56,795 nucleotides of DNA from contig NZ_AYVY01000011.1 of assembly GCF_000503055.1 (NCBI RefSeq), positions 77,196-133,990 of the forward strand, read 5' to 3'. The stretch comes from Mesorhizobium sp. LSHC420B00. GTDB lineage: Bacteria; Pseudomonadota; Alphaproteobacteria; Rhizobiales; Rhizobiaceae. Position numbers and translations under genes: made by a program. The notes below the pieces were generated by a model. That model saw only the letters and a program-made list of their open reading frames with translations, was not told the origin of the DNA and searched no databases. Shown here in pieces: positions 1 through 8,774 of the stretch (its first letter is position 1; every line of letters begins with the position of its first letter).

Positions 1-175
1 AGCGAGGACGCGCAGACAGGAAACCGTCCGGCTAATTCATCGTCGGGATGACGAACTCGGCGCCGTCCTTCACACCGGCCCGCGCGCCCGCAGCCGAAGC
101 GAGGACGCGCAGACAGGAAACCGTCCGGCTAATTCATCGTCGGGATGACGAACTCGGCGCCGTCCTTCACGCCGG
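1..175. repeat. 97-bp-period tandem duplication of the mmsA 3' end
   Basis: Bases 1-73 are repeated identically at 98-170, and similarity continues to about 78/175 with one mismatch. The repeated unit carries the last 13-14 codons of mmsA with its stop, plus about 30 bp of downstream DNA. The copy at 98-175 is the true gene end. The copy at 1-78 is an orphan tail. The repeat is already in register at base 1, so more copies may lie outside the window. Confidence 0.9.
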
Positions 176-1625
176 ACGGCCAGCGCGACGTCACAGTCTT
201 GGTCTTGGTGTAGAAGCGGAACGCGTCCGGCCCGTGCTGGTTGAGGTCGCCGAACGAGGACGCCTTCCAGCCGCCAAACGTATAGTAGGCGATCGGCACC
301 GGGATCGGCACGTTGATGCCGACCATGCCGACCTGGACTCGTGAGGCGAAGTCCCGCGCCGCATCGCCGTCGCGGGTGAAGATGGCGACGCCATTGCCCA
401 TCTCGTGCTCGTTGGCAAGCTTGATGGCGTTTTCGTAAGTCGGCGCGCGCACCACCGACAGCACCGGCCCAAAGATCTCTTCCTTGTAAATGCGCATGTC
501 GGCAGTCACGTTGTCGAACAGGCAGCCGCCCATATAGTAGCCGTTCTCGTAGCCCTGCATGGAAAAGCCGCGGCCATCGACCACCAGCTTGGCGCCTTCC
601 TTGACGCCGGTGTCGACATAGGATTTGACCCGCTCCAGCGCCTGCGCCGTGACCAGAGGGCCGAAATCGGCGGAAGAATCCGTCGACGGACCGACCTTCA
701 GGCTCTCGACGCGGGGCACCAGTTTTTCCATTAGCCGGTTGGCGGTGTCGTTGCCGACCGGGACGGCCACCGAGATCGCCATGCAGCGCTCGCCGGCCGA
801 GCCGTAGCCGGCGCCGATCAGCGCGTCGACGGTCTGGTCCATGTCGGCATCGGGCATGATGATCATGTGGTTCTTGGCGCCGCCGAAGCACTGCACGCGC
901 TTGCCGGCCGCGCAGCCGCGCGAATAGATGTACTGGGCGATCGGTGTCGAGCCGACGAAACCGATAGCCTTGATGTCGGGATCGTCGAGGATGGCGTCGA
1001 CCACTTCCTTGTCGCCGTTGACGACATTGAGGATGCCCGCCGGCAGGCCGGCCTCGATGAACAGTTCGGCAATCCGCATCGGCACGCCCGGATCGCGCTC
1101 CGACGGCTTGAGGATGTAGGCATTGCCGCAGGCGATGGCCGGCGCGATCTTCCACAACGGGATCATCGCTGGAAAATTGAACGGCGTGATGCCGGCGACG
1201 ACGCCGAGCGGCTGGCGCATCGAATAGACGTCGATGCCGGGGCCGGCGCCATCGGTGAACTCGCCCTTCATCATATGCGGCGCACCGATGCAGACCTCGA
1301 CCACTTCGAGGCCACGCTGGATGTCGCCCTTGGCGTCGGCGACGGTCTTGCCGTGTTCGCGCGCCAATATCTCGGCCAGCGCATCATACTCCTTGGCGAC
1401 CAGCTCGAGGAACCGCATCAAGACGCGCACGCGCCGCTGCGGGTTGGTTGCCGCCCAGCCGGGCTGTGCCGCCTTGGCGTTTTCGACCGCTGCGCGCAAT
1501 TCCGCCTGCGAAGCCAACGCCACCGTGCCACGCACCGTGCCGTCCATCGGCTGCATGACGTCCTGCTTGCGGCCGCTGGTTCCGGCGACACGCTTGCCGC
1601 CAATGAAATGACCGTATTCGATCAT
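129..1625 (-). CDS. mmsA: methylmalonate-semialdehyde dehydrogenase (CoA-acylating)
   Basis: This 498-residue cytosolic aldehyde dehydrogenase oxidises methylmalonate or malonate semialdehyde to propionyl-CoA or acetyl-CoA, the last step of valine (and, as IolA, inositol) catabolism. The sequence shows the ALDH asparagine in TPFN (N150), the NAD-fold stretch GFVGSTPIA (about 222-230), and the nucleophile Cys281 in GERCMA. Length and the N-terminal HFIGGK pattern fit MmsA rather than a general ALDH. The start at 1625 is chosen because AAGGAGAG lies just upstream; an in-frame extension of 42 codons has no such site and no ALDH similarity. A LysR gene diverges from it and is the likely regulator. 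The 3' end is duplicated in tandem (see 1-175). Confidence 0.93.
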   Translation of the reverse strand: MIEYGHFIGGKRVAGTSGRKQDVMQPMDGTVRGTVALASQAELRAAVENAKAAQPGWAATNPQRRVRVLMRFLELVAKEYDALAEILAREHGKTVADAKGDIQRGLEVVEVCIGAPHMMKGEFTDGAGPGIDVYSMRQPLGVVAGITPFNFPAMIPLWKIAPAIACGNAYILKPSERDPGVPMRIAELFIEAGLPAGILNVVNGDKEVVDAILDDPDIKAIGFVGSTPIAQYIYSRGCAAGKRVQCFGGAKNHMIIMPDADMDQTVDALIGAGYGSAGERCMAISVAVPVGNDTANRLMEKLVPRVESLKVGPSTDSSADFGPLVTAQALERVKSYVDTGVKEGAKLVVDGRGFSMQGYENGYYMGGCLFDNVTADMRIYKEEIFGPVLSVVRAPTYENAIKLANEHEMGNGVAIFTRDGDAARDFASRVQVGMVGINVPIPVPIAYYTFGGWKASSFGDLNQHGPDAFRFYTKTKTVTSRWPSGVKDGAEFVIPTMN

Positions 1626-1802
1626 GGTTTCTCTCCTTGGTTCGTGATGAGGCATTGTCCGCCTTTGCGGGAGCGATGGCAACGCGAGTGAAAACGCAAC
1701 CGTTGTGCAGAAAATAGATAGCGGCGCGCGATTGTGCATCAAATGGCGCAAATGGTAGGGAGTGTACTCCTATCGCTTGGATTGCTGAGTTGAGTTTCTT
1801 CA

Positions 1803-1960
1803 CACCCCCCTCTGTCCTGCCGGACATCTCCCCCGCAAGGGGGGAGATTGGCGGCTTCGGCCTTACCGCCCTTTTTGCGACGTTGGAGATTGGCGAAAGC
1901 CGACCGGACATCCGATCTCCCCCCTTGCGGGGGAGATGGCCGGCAGGCCAGAGGGGGGTG
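1803..1960. repeat. RIME-like palindromic repeat, copy 1 (158 bp)
   Basis: The ends are inverted repeats of about 25 bp (CACCCCCCTCTGTCCTGCCG at the left, its near-complement ending in AGAGGGGGGTG at the right). Each arm also contains a smaller hairpin of CTCCCC and GGGGGAG type. A second copy of exactly the same length lies at 14322-14479. The structure matches the non-coding RIME-type elements of rhizobia. It sits in the divergent mmsA/LysR promoter region, between bases 1626 and 2000, and has no coding content. Confidence 0.88.
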
Positions 1961-2000
1961 GGCGGGAACACGGCGCTCTCTATCGAAACGGACCATCCCG

Positions 2001-2882
2001 ATGAACTGGGATGACGTTCGCATCTTCCTTGCCGTGGCGCGCGCCGGCCAGATCCTCGGCGCCGCCAGGCGGTTGGAGCTCAATCACGCGACCGTCTCGC
2101 GCCGCATTGCCGCCCTCGAGGATGCATTCAGGACAAAACTGTTTCGCCGGCTTACCACCGGCAGCGAGCTGACGCCGGCAGGCGAACGTTTCCTCGAAAT
2201 CGCCGAACGCATGGAGGGCGACATGATCGCCGCGCGCTCGACCGTTTCAGGCGAAGGCGACGACGTCTCGGGCACCGTGCGCATCGGCGCGCCGGACGGT
2301 TTTGGCGTCGCCTTCCTGGCCAGGCGCCTCGGCGCGCTGACCGCTTTGCACCGCGAGCTCACCATCCAGCTGGTGCCGGTACCGCGCTCCTTCTCTTTGT
2401 CCCGCCGCGAGGCCGACATTGCCATCACCGTCGAACGGCCGACGGAAGGCCGTCTGGTGGCGGGAAAGCTCGTCGACTACACGCTCGGCCTGTTCGCGTC
2501 GCGGGCCTACGCCGACACGCATGGCCTGCCCGGAACCGCCGCCGAGCTGGGCCAGCACACGCTGATCGGCTACGTGCCGGACCTGATCGTCAGTCCCTCG
2601 CTCGACTACGCGGCCGAATTCAGCGCCGACTGGCGCACCAGCTTCGCCATTTCCTCAGCGCTCGGCCAGGCCGAAGCGGTGCGTTCCGGCGCCGGCATCG
2701 GCATCCTGCACACCTTCGTTGCCCGCTCGATGCCGGAGCTGGTGCCTCTCGATATCGTCGCACCCATCCGCCGCGCCTACTGGCTGGTCTATCATGAATC
2801 GGTCAGGCCACTGCGCCGCGTCCAGATCGCCGCGAGCTTCATCACCAAGGCCGTCGAACGGGACCGGGGTTTGTTCGCGTGA
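2001..2882 (+). CDS. LysR-family transcriptional regulator (probable regulator of mmsA)
   Basis: A 293-residue LysR-type regulator. The N-terminal winged helix-turn-helix is clear (DVRIFLAVARAG, GAARRLELNHATVSRRIAALE, about residues 5-45), followed by the periplasmic-binding-protein-like effector domain to about residue 290. The start MNWDDV is chosen because an upstream in-frame extension would run through the palindromic repeat at 1803-1960, which is non-coding. The gene diverges from mmsA across 375 bp, the usual arrangement for a LysR regulator and its target. The effector is unknown; a valine-pathway intermediate would fit. The assignment to mmsA is inferred from position only. Confidence 0.88.
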   Translation: MNWDDVRIFLAVARAGQILGAARRLELNHATVSRRIAALEDAFRTKLFRRLTTGSELTPAGERFLEIAERMEGDMIAARSTVSGEGDDVSGTVRIGAPDGFGVAFLARRLGALTALHRELTIQLVPVPRSFSLSRREADIAITVERPTEGRLVAGKLVDYTLGLFASRAYADTHGLPGTAAELGQHTLIGYVPDLIVSPSLDYAAEFSADWRTSFAISSALGQAEAVRSGAGIGILHTFVARSMPELVPLDIVAPIRRAYWLVYHESVRPLRRVQIAASFITKAVERDRGLFA

Positions 2883-2921
2883 AGCCTACCGGCCGGCGGC
2901 TGTCTTAAGCTGCTGGGGGTC

Positions 2922-4178
2922 TTACTTGGCGTATCGTCCCGGCCCGAGATCGCCGACGTCGATGTCTGGCACCCGGCTGGAGATGATGTCGGCCAGAACC
3001 TTGGCCGAGCCGCAGGCCATGGTCCAGCCGAGCGTGCCGTGGCCGGTATTGAGATAGAGATTGGAGAAATCGGTGCGCCCGATCAGCGGCGGCCCGTCCG
3101 GCGTCATCGGCCGCAGCCCGCACCAGAAGGTGGCCGACCGCATGTCGCCGCCGCCCGCGAAAAGGTCGCCGACCGAATGTTCGAGCGTGCGGCGCCGCGA
3201 TTCGTGCAGCCGCATGTCGAAGCCGGAGATTTCCGCCGTGCCGCCGACCCGGATACGGTCGCCGAGGCGGGTGATCGCCACCTTGTAGCTCTCGTCCATC
3301 ACCGTCGACACCGGCGCGGCGGCGGCGTCCTTGATCGGCAGGGTGATCGAATAGCCCTTGACCGGGTAGACCGGGATGGGCCGCTTCAGCATGCGCATGA
3401 ACCGCGCCGAATAGCTGCCCATCGCCATCACATAGGCGTCAGCGACCATCCAGCCCTTGCTGGTGCTGATGTTGGTGATGCGATCGCGCTTCTTGACGAC
3501 GCGCCGTATCTCCGTGTCGTATTCGAAGGTGACGCCGCGTGCCGCGCAAAGCTCCGCAAGCCTGTCGGTGAACATCTTGCAGTCGCCGGTTTCGTCGCCG
3601 GGCAACCGCAGGCCACCGACGAATTTCTCGCGCACGCCAGCCAGCGCGGGCTCGGCAGCAATGCAGCCGTCGGGGTCGAGGACCTCATAAGGGACGCCAT
3701 AGGTCTTCAGCACCTCGACATCGCCGCCGACGCCATCGAGCTGCTTTTGCGTTCGGAAAAGCTGCAGCGTACCCTTGGCGCGCTCGTCATAGGCGATGCC
3801 GGTCGCCTCGCGCAGCGCCTTCAGCGTGTCGCGGCTGTATTCGGCCAGCGGCACCATGCGCGCCTTGTTCAGCGCGTAGCGTTCAGCCGTGCAATTGCGC
3901 AGCATCTTGACCAGCCATATCCACATATGCGGATCGAGCGCCGGCCGCACCACCAGCGGACCATGCTTCATCAACAGCCATTTGACGGCCTTCAGCGGAA
4001 CGCCGGGCCTGGCCCAGGGCGAGGCATAGCCGGGCGAGATCTCGCCGGCATTGGCAAAGCTGGTTTCCAGCGCCGGGCCTTTCTGGCGGTCGATCACCGT
4101 CACCTGATGGCCGGCCTCGGCAAGAAAATAGGCGGTGGTGACCCCGATCACACCGCCGCCCAGCACGAAGATCTTCAT
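2922..4178 (-). CDS. dadA: D-amino-acid dehydrogenase (DadA)
   Basis: This FAD enzyme of 418 residues oxidatively deaminates D-alanine and other D-amino acids at the inner membrane, passing electrons to the respiratory chain. The N-terminus has the dinucleotide-binding GGGVIG at residues 7-12, followed by the DadA-type stretch [19 protein letters not shown]. The C-terminus carries the family signature [15 protein letters not shown]. The length equals that of typical DadA. It lies 138 bp downstream of alr on the same strand. Together they form the alanine-catabolic pair: the racemase makes D-alanine and DadA converts it to pyruvate. It is convergent with the LysR gene at 2001-2882. Confidence 0.93.
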   Translation of the reverse strand: MKIFVLGGGVIGVTTAYFLAEAGHQVTVIDRQKGPALETSFANAGEISPGYASPWARPGVPLKAVKWLLMKHGPLVVRPALDPHMWIWLVKMLRNCTAERYALNKARMVPLAEYSRDTLKALREATGIAYDERAKGTLQLFRTQKQLDGVGGDVEVLKTYGVPYEVLDPDGCIAAEPALAGVREKFVGGLRLPGDETGDCKMFTDRLAELCAARGVTFEYDTEIRRVVKKRDRITNISTSKGWMVADAYVMAMGSYSARFMRMLKRPIPVYPVKGYSITLPIKDAAAAPVSTVMDESYKVAITRLGDRIRVGGTAEISGFDMRLHESRRRTLEHSVGDLFAGGGDMRSATFWCGLRPMTPDGPPLIGRTDFSNLYLNTGHGTLGWTMACGSAKVLADIISSRVPDIDVGDLGPGRYAK

Positions 4179-4316
4179 CGCTTAGTTCTCCGCAACGGCG
4201 TCTCGTCAGGGTTCGGGTCCGGGATCATCGCCGCCTTCTGTCTGCCGGATTCTGCGGCGTCCGCCAAGTGCCGATGCTGAGGGAAACGACATGCGTGAGG
4301 ACAACAAGCTTGCGTC

Positions 4317-5486
4317 CTAGCCATTCACATAGCGCCGGTGGAAGCGGTGGCCGAGGCTGGTCAAGACCTCATAGCCGATGGTGCCGGCCTGGCCGGCTAC
4401 CTGGTCCACGGTCTGCGACGACGGCCCGATCAGTTCGACGAGGTCGCCGGCCTTCAGCTTGCCGGGCGGCAATGCGGAAATGTCAAGGATGATCGAATCC
4501 ATCGAAACCCGGCCGATGAAGGGCAGCCGCACATTTTCGAACCAGGCAGCGGAAGCGGCGCGTCGATGCCAGCCATCGCCGTAGCCGAGCGAAATCGTCG
4601 CCGCGGCAAGCGGGGCCTTGGTGTGGAAAGTGTGGCCGTAGCCGACACCGGCGCCGGCCTCCAGCATCCGCGTCTGGATGACCTTGGCTTGCAATCGCAC
4701 CACCGGCAGCATCGGGTTGTCCTTCGCCGGCGTCGGATTGATGCCATAGAGAGCGGCACCCGGACGAACGAGGTCGTAGTGATAGCGCTGCCCGAGAAAA
4801 ATGCCTGATGAATTTGCAAGCGACGCCGGCGCTCCCGGCAGCATCCGGCGCAGCCGTTCGAATTCCAGCCGTTGCTGCTCGTTGGCCGGTTGCTCGGGTT
4901 CGTCGGCGCAGGCGAGATGGCTCATCACGAAGGTCAGTTCGACACCATCGAAAGCCTGCGGATCCTGCGCGATGGCTTTCACCTCCTCGGGCGCCATGCC
5001 GAGCCGCGACATGCCGCTGTCGACCTGGACGGCGGCAGGCAATTTATGGCCCACCCGCCCGGCCATCTCGCGCCATGCCGCAAGTTGGCTGGCGCTGTTG
5101 ACGACAGTGCAAAGCCCCGCCGCAACCGCTTCCCGTTCCGCACCTGGCGGAATGCCGTTCAGCACGTAGATGGCCGGGTCTGAGCCGAGCGCCTTGCGCA
5201 GCAAGACGCCGCCGGCCAAATGCGCGACGAAGAAAATATCACAGCCTTCAGCCATCAGCGCCGCCGCCACCGGCGCCGCGCCAATCCCGTAACCGTCGGC
5301 CTTGACCACTCCGGCACAGCTGACGCCGCCCAGACGCGCCTTCAGCCGCCGGTAATTCTCACGGACGGCGCCAAGATCGACGGTCAGGATCGCCCCCGCC
5401 GCCGCTTCGCTGATCGGCTCACTCGGGGCGCCGGCCTGCGGTAGAGAGACGGTCTGCGGAAGGGATTTGCTGGAGATGTCGGTCAT
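4317..5486 (-). CDS. alr: alanine racemase (catabolic type)
   Basis: A PLP enzyme of 389 residues interconverting L- and D-alanine. Lys62 in VVKADGYGIG is the PLP-binding lysine and Tyr283 in GVGYGHTF is the second catalytic base. The C-terminal beta domain ends with LTSLGHRFHRRYVNG. The start at 5486 follows an ACAGG site; an upstream extension would overlap rppH. The neighbour dadA points to a catabolic (DadX-like) role, though it may also supply D-alanine for peptidoglycan, since no other racemase is in view. It lies 29 bp after rppH. Confidence 0.92.
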   Translation of the reverse strand: MTDISSKSLPQTVSLPQAGAPSEPISEAAAGAILTVDLGAVRENYRRLKARLGGVSCAGVVKADGYGIGAAPVAAALMAEGCDIFFVAHLAGGVLLRKALGSDPAIYVLNGIPPGAEREAVAAGLCTVVNSASQLAAWREMAGRVGHKLPAAVQVDSGMSRLGMAPEEVKAIAQDPQAFDGVELTFVMSHLACADEPEQPANEQQRLEFERLRRMLPGAPASLANSSGIFLGQRYHYDLVRPGAALYGINPTPAKDNPMLPVVRLQAKVIQTRMLEAGAGVGYGHTFHTKAPLAAATISLGYGDGWHRRAASAAWFENVRLPFIGRVSMDSIILDISALPPGKLKAGDLVELIGPSSQTVDQVAGQAGTIGYEVLTSLGHRFHRRYVNG

Positions 5487-5515
5487 GCCGACCTGTTTTA
5501 GCGGAAGGCCGGCGG

Positions 5516-6037
5516 CTACGCCACCAGGTGCCGGAACGCTGCCACCACGTCTTTGTAGACCTTGCGCTTGAACGGCACGATCAGACCGGGCAGTTCCAGC
5601 ATCGGCCGCCACGCCCACCGGTCGAACTCGGCCTTGTGGCCACCCGGCGGCGGATTGATTTCGATCTCGCTTTCGTCACCGTGGAAGCGGAAGGCAAACC
5701 ATTTCTGCGTTTGGCCGCGATATCGTCCCTTGAAGGCGACGCCGACCAGATGGGCCGGCAGGTCGTATTTGATCCAGTGCGGCGCCTCGGCCAGCAGCGA
5801 CACCGAGCGCATGCCGGTCTCTTCGTAAAGCTCGCGCTCCGCCGCGGGCAGCGGCTCCTCGCCATCGTCTATGCCGCCCTGTGGCATCTGCCAGAGCTGC
5901 GTGGTTCCAGCGAATTCGCTGTCCGGCTCGGCAATGCGATGGCCGACCCAGACCATGCCATCGCCATTGAGGACCATCACCCCTACGCAGGGCCGGTAGG
6001 GCAGTGTCTCGGCGTCAACGAGCTTGTTCTTTGCCAT
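5516..6037 (-). CDS. rppH: RNA pyrophosphohydrolase (Nudix)
   Basis: A 173-residue Nudix hydrolase. It removes pyrophosphate from the 5' triphosphate of mRNAs and so starts 5'-end-dependent decay; homologues also cut dinucleoside polyphosphates. The Nudix box is complete at about residues 54-75 (GGIDDGEE followed by the catalytic REL-EETG helix). Residues [11 protein letters not shown] near the start and the WFAF and PFKRKVY stretches are those of the RppH/IalA group. It starts one base after the stop of the deacetylase-like gene upstream and is followed by alr, so cotranscription is likely. Confidence 0.92.
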   Translation of the reverse strand: MAKNKLVDAETLPYRPCVGVMVLNGDGMVWVGHRIAEPDSEFAGTTQLWQMPQGGIDDGEEPLPAAERELYEETGMRSVSLLAEAPHWIKYDLPAHLVGVAFKGRYRGQTQKWFAFRFHGDESEIEINPPPGGHKAEFDRWAWRPMLELPGLIVPFKRKVYKDVVAAFRHLVA

Positions 6038-6038
6038 G

Positions 6039-7271
6039 TCAGCCTTTTTCCGGATCTATGGCCACCGCCGAAATCGGCACGATCTCGATGCCGCGCTTCT
6101 TGGCCTCGGTCACCCAGGACGACACGGTATCGACTGTCAGGTCGAAGGCCGAGCCGATGCCGACGGCAAAGCCTTTCGCCCGTGCCGTCGCTTCCAGCCC
6201 ATCCAGTTTCTTCAATATGGCGCCGCGGTCCTGCACCGCGTCGATCGCCGTATCGCCGCCGACGAACGGCACGCCGTCCTTCAGCGCCAATTCGGATGCC
6301 AGGCTGCGCGCCGACGAACCGTCGTCGATATAGGCCAGACCACGCTTGCCAAGCTCGGCCATCAACGGCCCCATCGCCGTCGCGTCGGCCGAAAAGCGGG
6401 CGCCCATATAGTTCATGACGCCGGTGTAGTTGGTCGTTCGCGACAGCGCCCAGCGTAAATTCTTCAAATTCACGTCCGGCGCCGCTGCCACTGTCAGCGT
6501 GTTACGGCCGGGGTTGACGTTCGGATAGTCGAACGGCTCGAGCGGCACCTGCATGATGACCTCATGGCCGCCTTGCCGCGCCACCTGCATCCAGCGGCCG
6601 ATGCTGTTGCCTTGCGGCGCGAAGGCCAGCGTCACTTCCGCCGGCAGCTTGGCGATGGCTGCCTGCGTGCCGGTCTGCGACACGGCAAGCCCGCCGATGA
6701 CGAGCGCCACGCGTGCACCGCGTGCGCCGGACCACGGCCGCGCATAGACATCGAACGGGCGCCGGCCGTCGGCGGCGCGGATCGGCAGCGGACCGGTCTC
6801 GCTGGCCTCGATCAGCGCCTTGTCGGGAATGTGCGCGATCCTGAGGTTCTGGCCGATCGTCGAAGGGTCGCGGATGACAATGGCCGCCTTGGGCGGACCG
6901 TCGCCCTCTTCGGTCTGGACATGGATGATCTGCGGACCGCCCATCTTCCCGCTTGTCGTTTGTTCGCCCGTCTTCTGTTCGCTTGCGTTGCTTGGCGCTT
7001 CCGTTGCGGGCGTCGCCTTGGCCGGCGCCGCGGCGGGATCCGCCGCTGCCGGCATCTTCGGCGTCGAAACGGCGACTTCTTGCGGCTTGCGGAACGGCTT
7101 GTCGCGCAAGGCGATCGCGCCGGAAACGCCGACCACGGCCAGCACGACAAGCGCGGCCGCGACTGCACCGGCGCTGATCCTGCTGTCTGCGCGCGGCGCC
7201 CGGATCGCCTGTCCGAGAGGTCGTTCTATGTCCTTGCCGATATCAGCCAAGCCCGCACCCCCGGCGCGCAT
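6039..7271 (-). CDS. divergent polysaccharide deacetylase family protein (YibQ-like)
   Basis: About 410 residues. An N-terminal membrane anchor ([21 protein letters not shown], about residues 31-50) is followed by a low-complexity Pro/Ala/Lys/Thr linker and then a divergent deacetylase domain ([52 protein letters not shown]). The protein is thus anchored in the inner membrane with its domain in the periplasm. YibQ homologues almost always adjoin envC and ctpA, as here, but their substrate is unproven. The start is uncertain: ATG at 7271 has GGAG directly before it, while a TTG about 21 bases further in has a G-rich site. Confidence 0.85.
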   Translation of the reverse strand: MRAGGAGLADIGKDIERPLGQAIRAPRADSRISAGAVAAALVVLAVVGVSGAIALRDKPFRKPQEVAVSTPKMPAAADPAAAPAKATPATEAPSNASEQKTGEQTTSGKMGGPQIIHVQTEEGDGPPKAAIVIRDPSTIGQNLRIAHIPDKALIEASETGPLPIRAADGRRPFDVYARPWSGARGARVALVIGGLAVSQTGTQAAIAKLPAEVTLAFAPQGNSIGRWMQVARQGGHEVIMQVPLEPFDYPNVNPGRNTLTVAAAPDVNLKNLRWALSRTTNYTGVMNYMGARFSADATAMGPLMAELGKRGLAYIDDGSSARSLASELALKDGVPFVGGDTAIDAVQDRGAILKKLDGLEATARAKGFAVGIGSAFDLTVDTVSSWVTEAKKRGIEIVPISAVAIDPEKG

Positions 7272-7448
7272 CTCCGAAGTGAAACCTCCGGAGACGCAAA
7301 TCCAAAATGTCGGCGCGTCCCCTCGCTTCACTGGACGCGCAGCATGCCGGCCGCGGCCCCGAATCAAACTGCCGGAGCCTCGCGGCCCCGGCAGCATCGC
7401 ATCGCTTCGCTCAGGCAGCCAGACCTGTTTGGCCCGGCTTGCCTGCCC

Positions 7449-8774
7449 TTATTGGTTCAACACGGCCTTCTGCGGATTCGGTGGGAACGCCGGATCGGTC
7501 TTCTGGCCGCGCAGCAGCTGCTCGGCATAGATGAGCTGCAAATCGTCCTTCGGTTCCGGCGGCACATAGGCTGCCGAGCCCGAACCGGTCGTGCCTTCGT
7601 CGGCGCCCTTGATATGGCCCTTGAGGTCGGATTCGCCGCGCGTCAGGTCCCTGCCCTGCAGTTCCGCCGGCAGCGGCTGGTCAACCTTGATATCGGGCGT
7701 GATGCCCTTGCCCTGGATCGACTTGCCGGACGGTGTGTAATAGAGCGCCGTCGTCAACCGCAGCGCCCCGTTCTCGCCAAGCGGAATGATGGTCTGCACC
7801 GAACCCTTGCCGAAGGACTGCGTGCCGACCACCGTGGCGCGGCGCAGATCCTGCAGCGCGCCGGCAACGATTTCCGAGGCACTGGCCGAGCCGCCATTGA
7901 CGAGCACGATCAGCGGCTTGCCGCCGATGTCGTCGCCGGCCCGCGCGTCGAAGCGGGTGACGTCCTTCGGATCGCGGCCGCGCGTCGAGACGATCTCGCC
8001 ACGGTCGAGGAAGGCATCCGACACACTCACCGCCTGGTCGAGCAAACCGCCCGGATTGAGGCGCAGGTCGAGCACATAGCCCTTGAGCTTGTCGTTCGGC
8101 ACCTGCTTCTTGATGGTGTCGATGGCATTCTCGAGGTCGTCATAGGTCTTTTCGGTAAAGGAGGTGATCTTCATGTAGCCGATGTCGTTTTCGACCCGGA
8201 ACTTCACCGCCTTGACCTTGATGATGTCGCGCACGACCGTCAGTTCGATCGGCTTGTCGGCGCCCTGGCGCAGGATGGTGAGCTTGATCGGTGTGTTGAC
8301 CAGCCCGCGCATCTTCTCGACGGCGTCGTTGAGCGTCAGGCCGCGAACCTCCTCGCCATCGATCTTGGCGATATAGTCGCCGGCGAGCACGCCTGCCTTG
8401 GCGGCCGGCGTATCGTCGATCGGCGTGATCACCTTGACCAGGTCGTTCTCCATGGTGACCTCGATGCCGAGGCCGCCGAACTCGCCCTTGGTCTGCACGC
8501 GCATGTCCTGCGCTTCTTCGGCATTCATGTAGGAGGAGTGCGGGTCGAGCGAGGACAGCATGCCGTTAATGGCATTTTCAACCAGCGATTTGTCGTCGGG
8601 CGGCGTCACATAATTCGCCCGCACCCGTTCGAAGATATCGCCGAAGATCGCCAGTTGCTTATAGGTCTCGGAGCCCGCAGCCTTCGCCGTCGAGCCGGGC
8701 GCGCCATAGACCAGGCTCATCGCCGATGCACCCATCAGCGCACCGGCAAACAGAAGCGACAGTTTCCGCATCAT
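7449..8774 (-). CDS. ctpA: carboxy-terminal processing protease, S41 family
   Basis: A 441-residue periplasmic serine protease that cuts proteins near their C-termini. Homologues in other bacteria control the turnover of peptidoglycan hydrolases. A signal peptide covers about residues 1-32. A PDZ domain spans about 96-180 (GLGIEVTMEND, PAAKAGVLAGDYI). The Ser-Lys dyad is Ser298 in GGSASASEI and Lys323 in SFGKGSVQ. A Pro/acidic C-terminal tail follows about residue 390. It begins directly after the stop of the envC-like gene, so the two are translationally linked and probably act in one cell-separation pathway. Confidence 0.93.
   Translation of the reverse strand: MMRKLSLLFAGALMGASAMSLVYGAPGSTAKAAGSETYKQLAIFGDIFERVRANYVTPPDDKSLVENAINGMLSSLDPHSSYMNAEEAQDMRVQTKGEFGGLGIEVTMENDLVKVITPIDDTPAAKAGVLAGDYIAKIDGEEVRGLTLNDAVEKMRGLVNTPIKLTILRQGADKPIELTVVRDIIKVKAVKFRVENDIGYMKITSFTEKTYDDLENAIDTIKKQVPNDKLKGYVLDLRLNPGGLLDQAVSVSDAFLDRGEIVSTRGRDPKDVTRFDARAGDDIGGKPLIVLVNGGSASASEIVAGALQDLRRATVVGTQSFGKGSVQTIIPLGENGALRLTTALYYTPSGKSIQGKGITPDIKVDQPLPAELQGRDLTRGESDLKGHIKGADEGTTGSGSAAYVPPEPKDDLQLIYAEQLLRGQKTDPAFPPNPQKAVLNQ

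Noticed and set aside
1..80. Orphan copy of the mmsA tail as a pseudogene
   Set aside because: Only about 14 codons are present, so it is treated as part of the tandem duplication, not as a gene remnant.
4179..4316. Riboswitch or leader between alr and dadA
   Set aside because: No recognised aptamer, strong stem or T-run was seen in the 138 bp.
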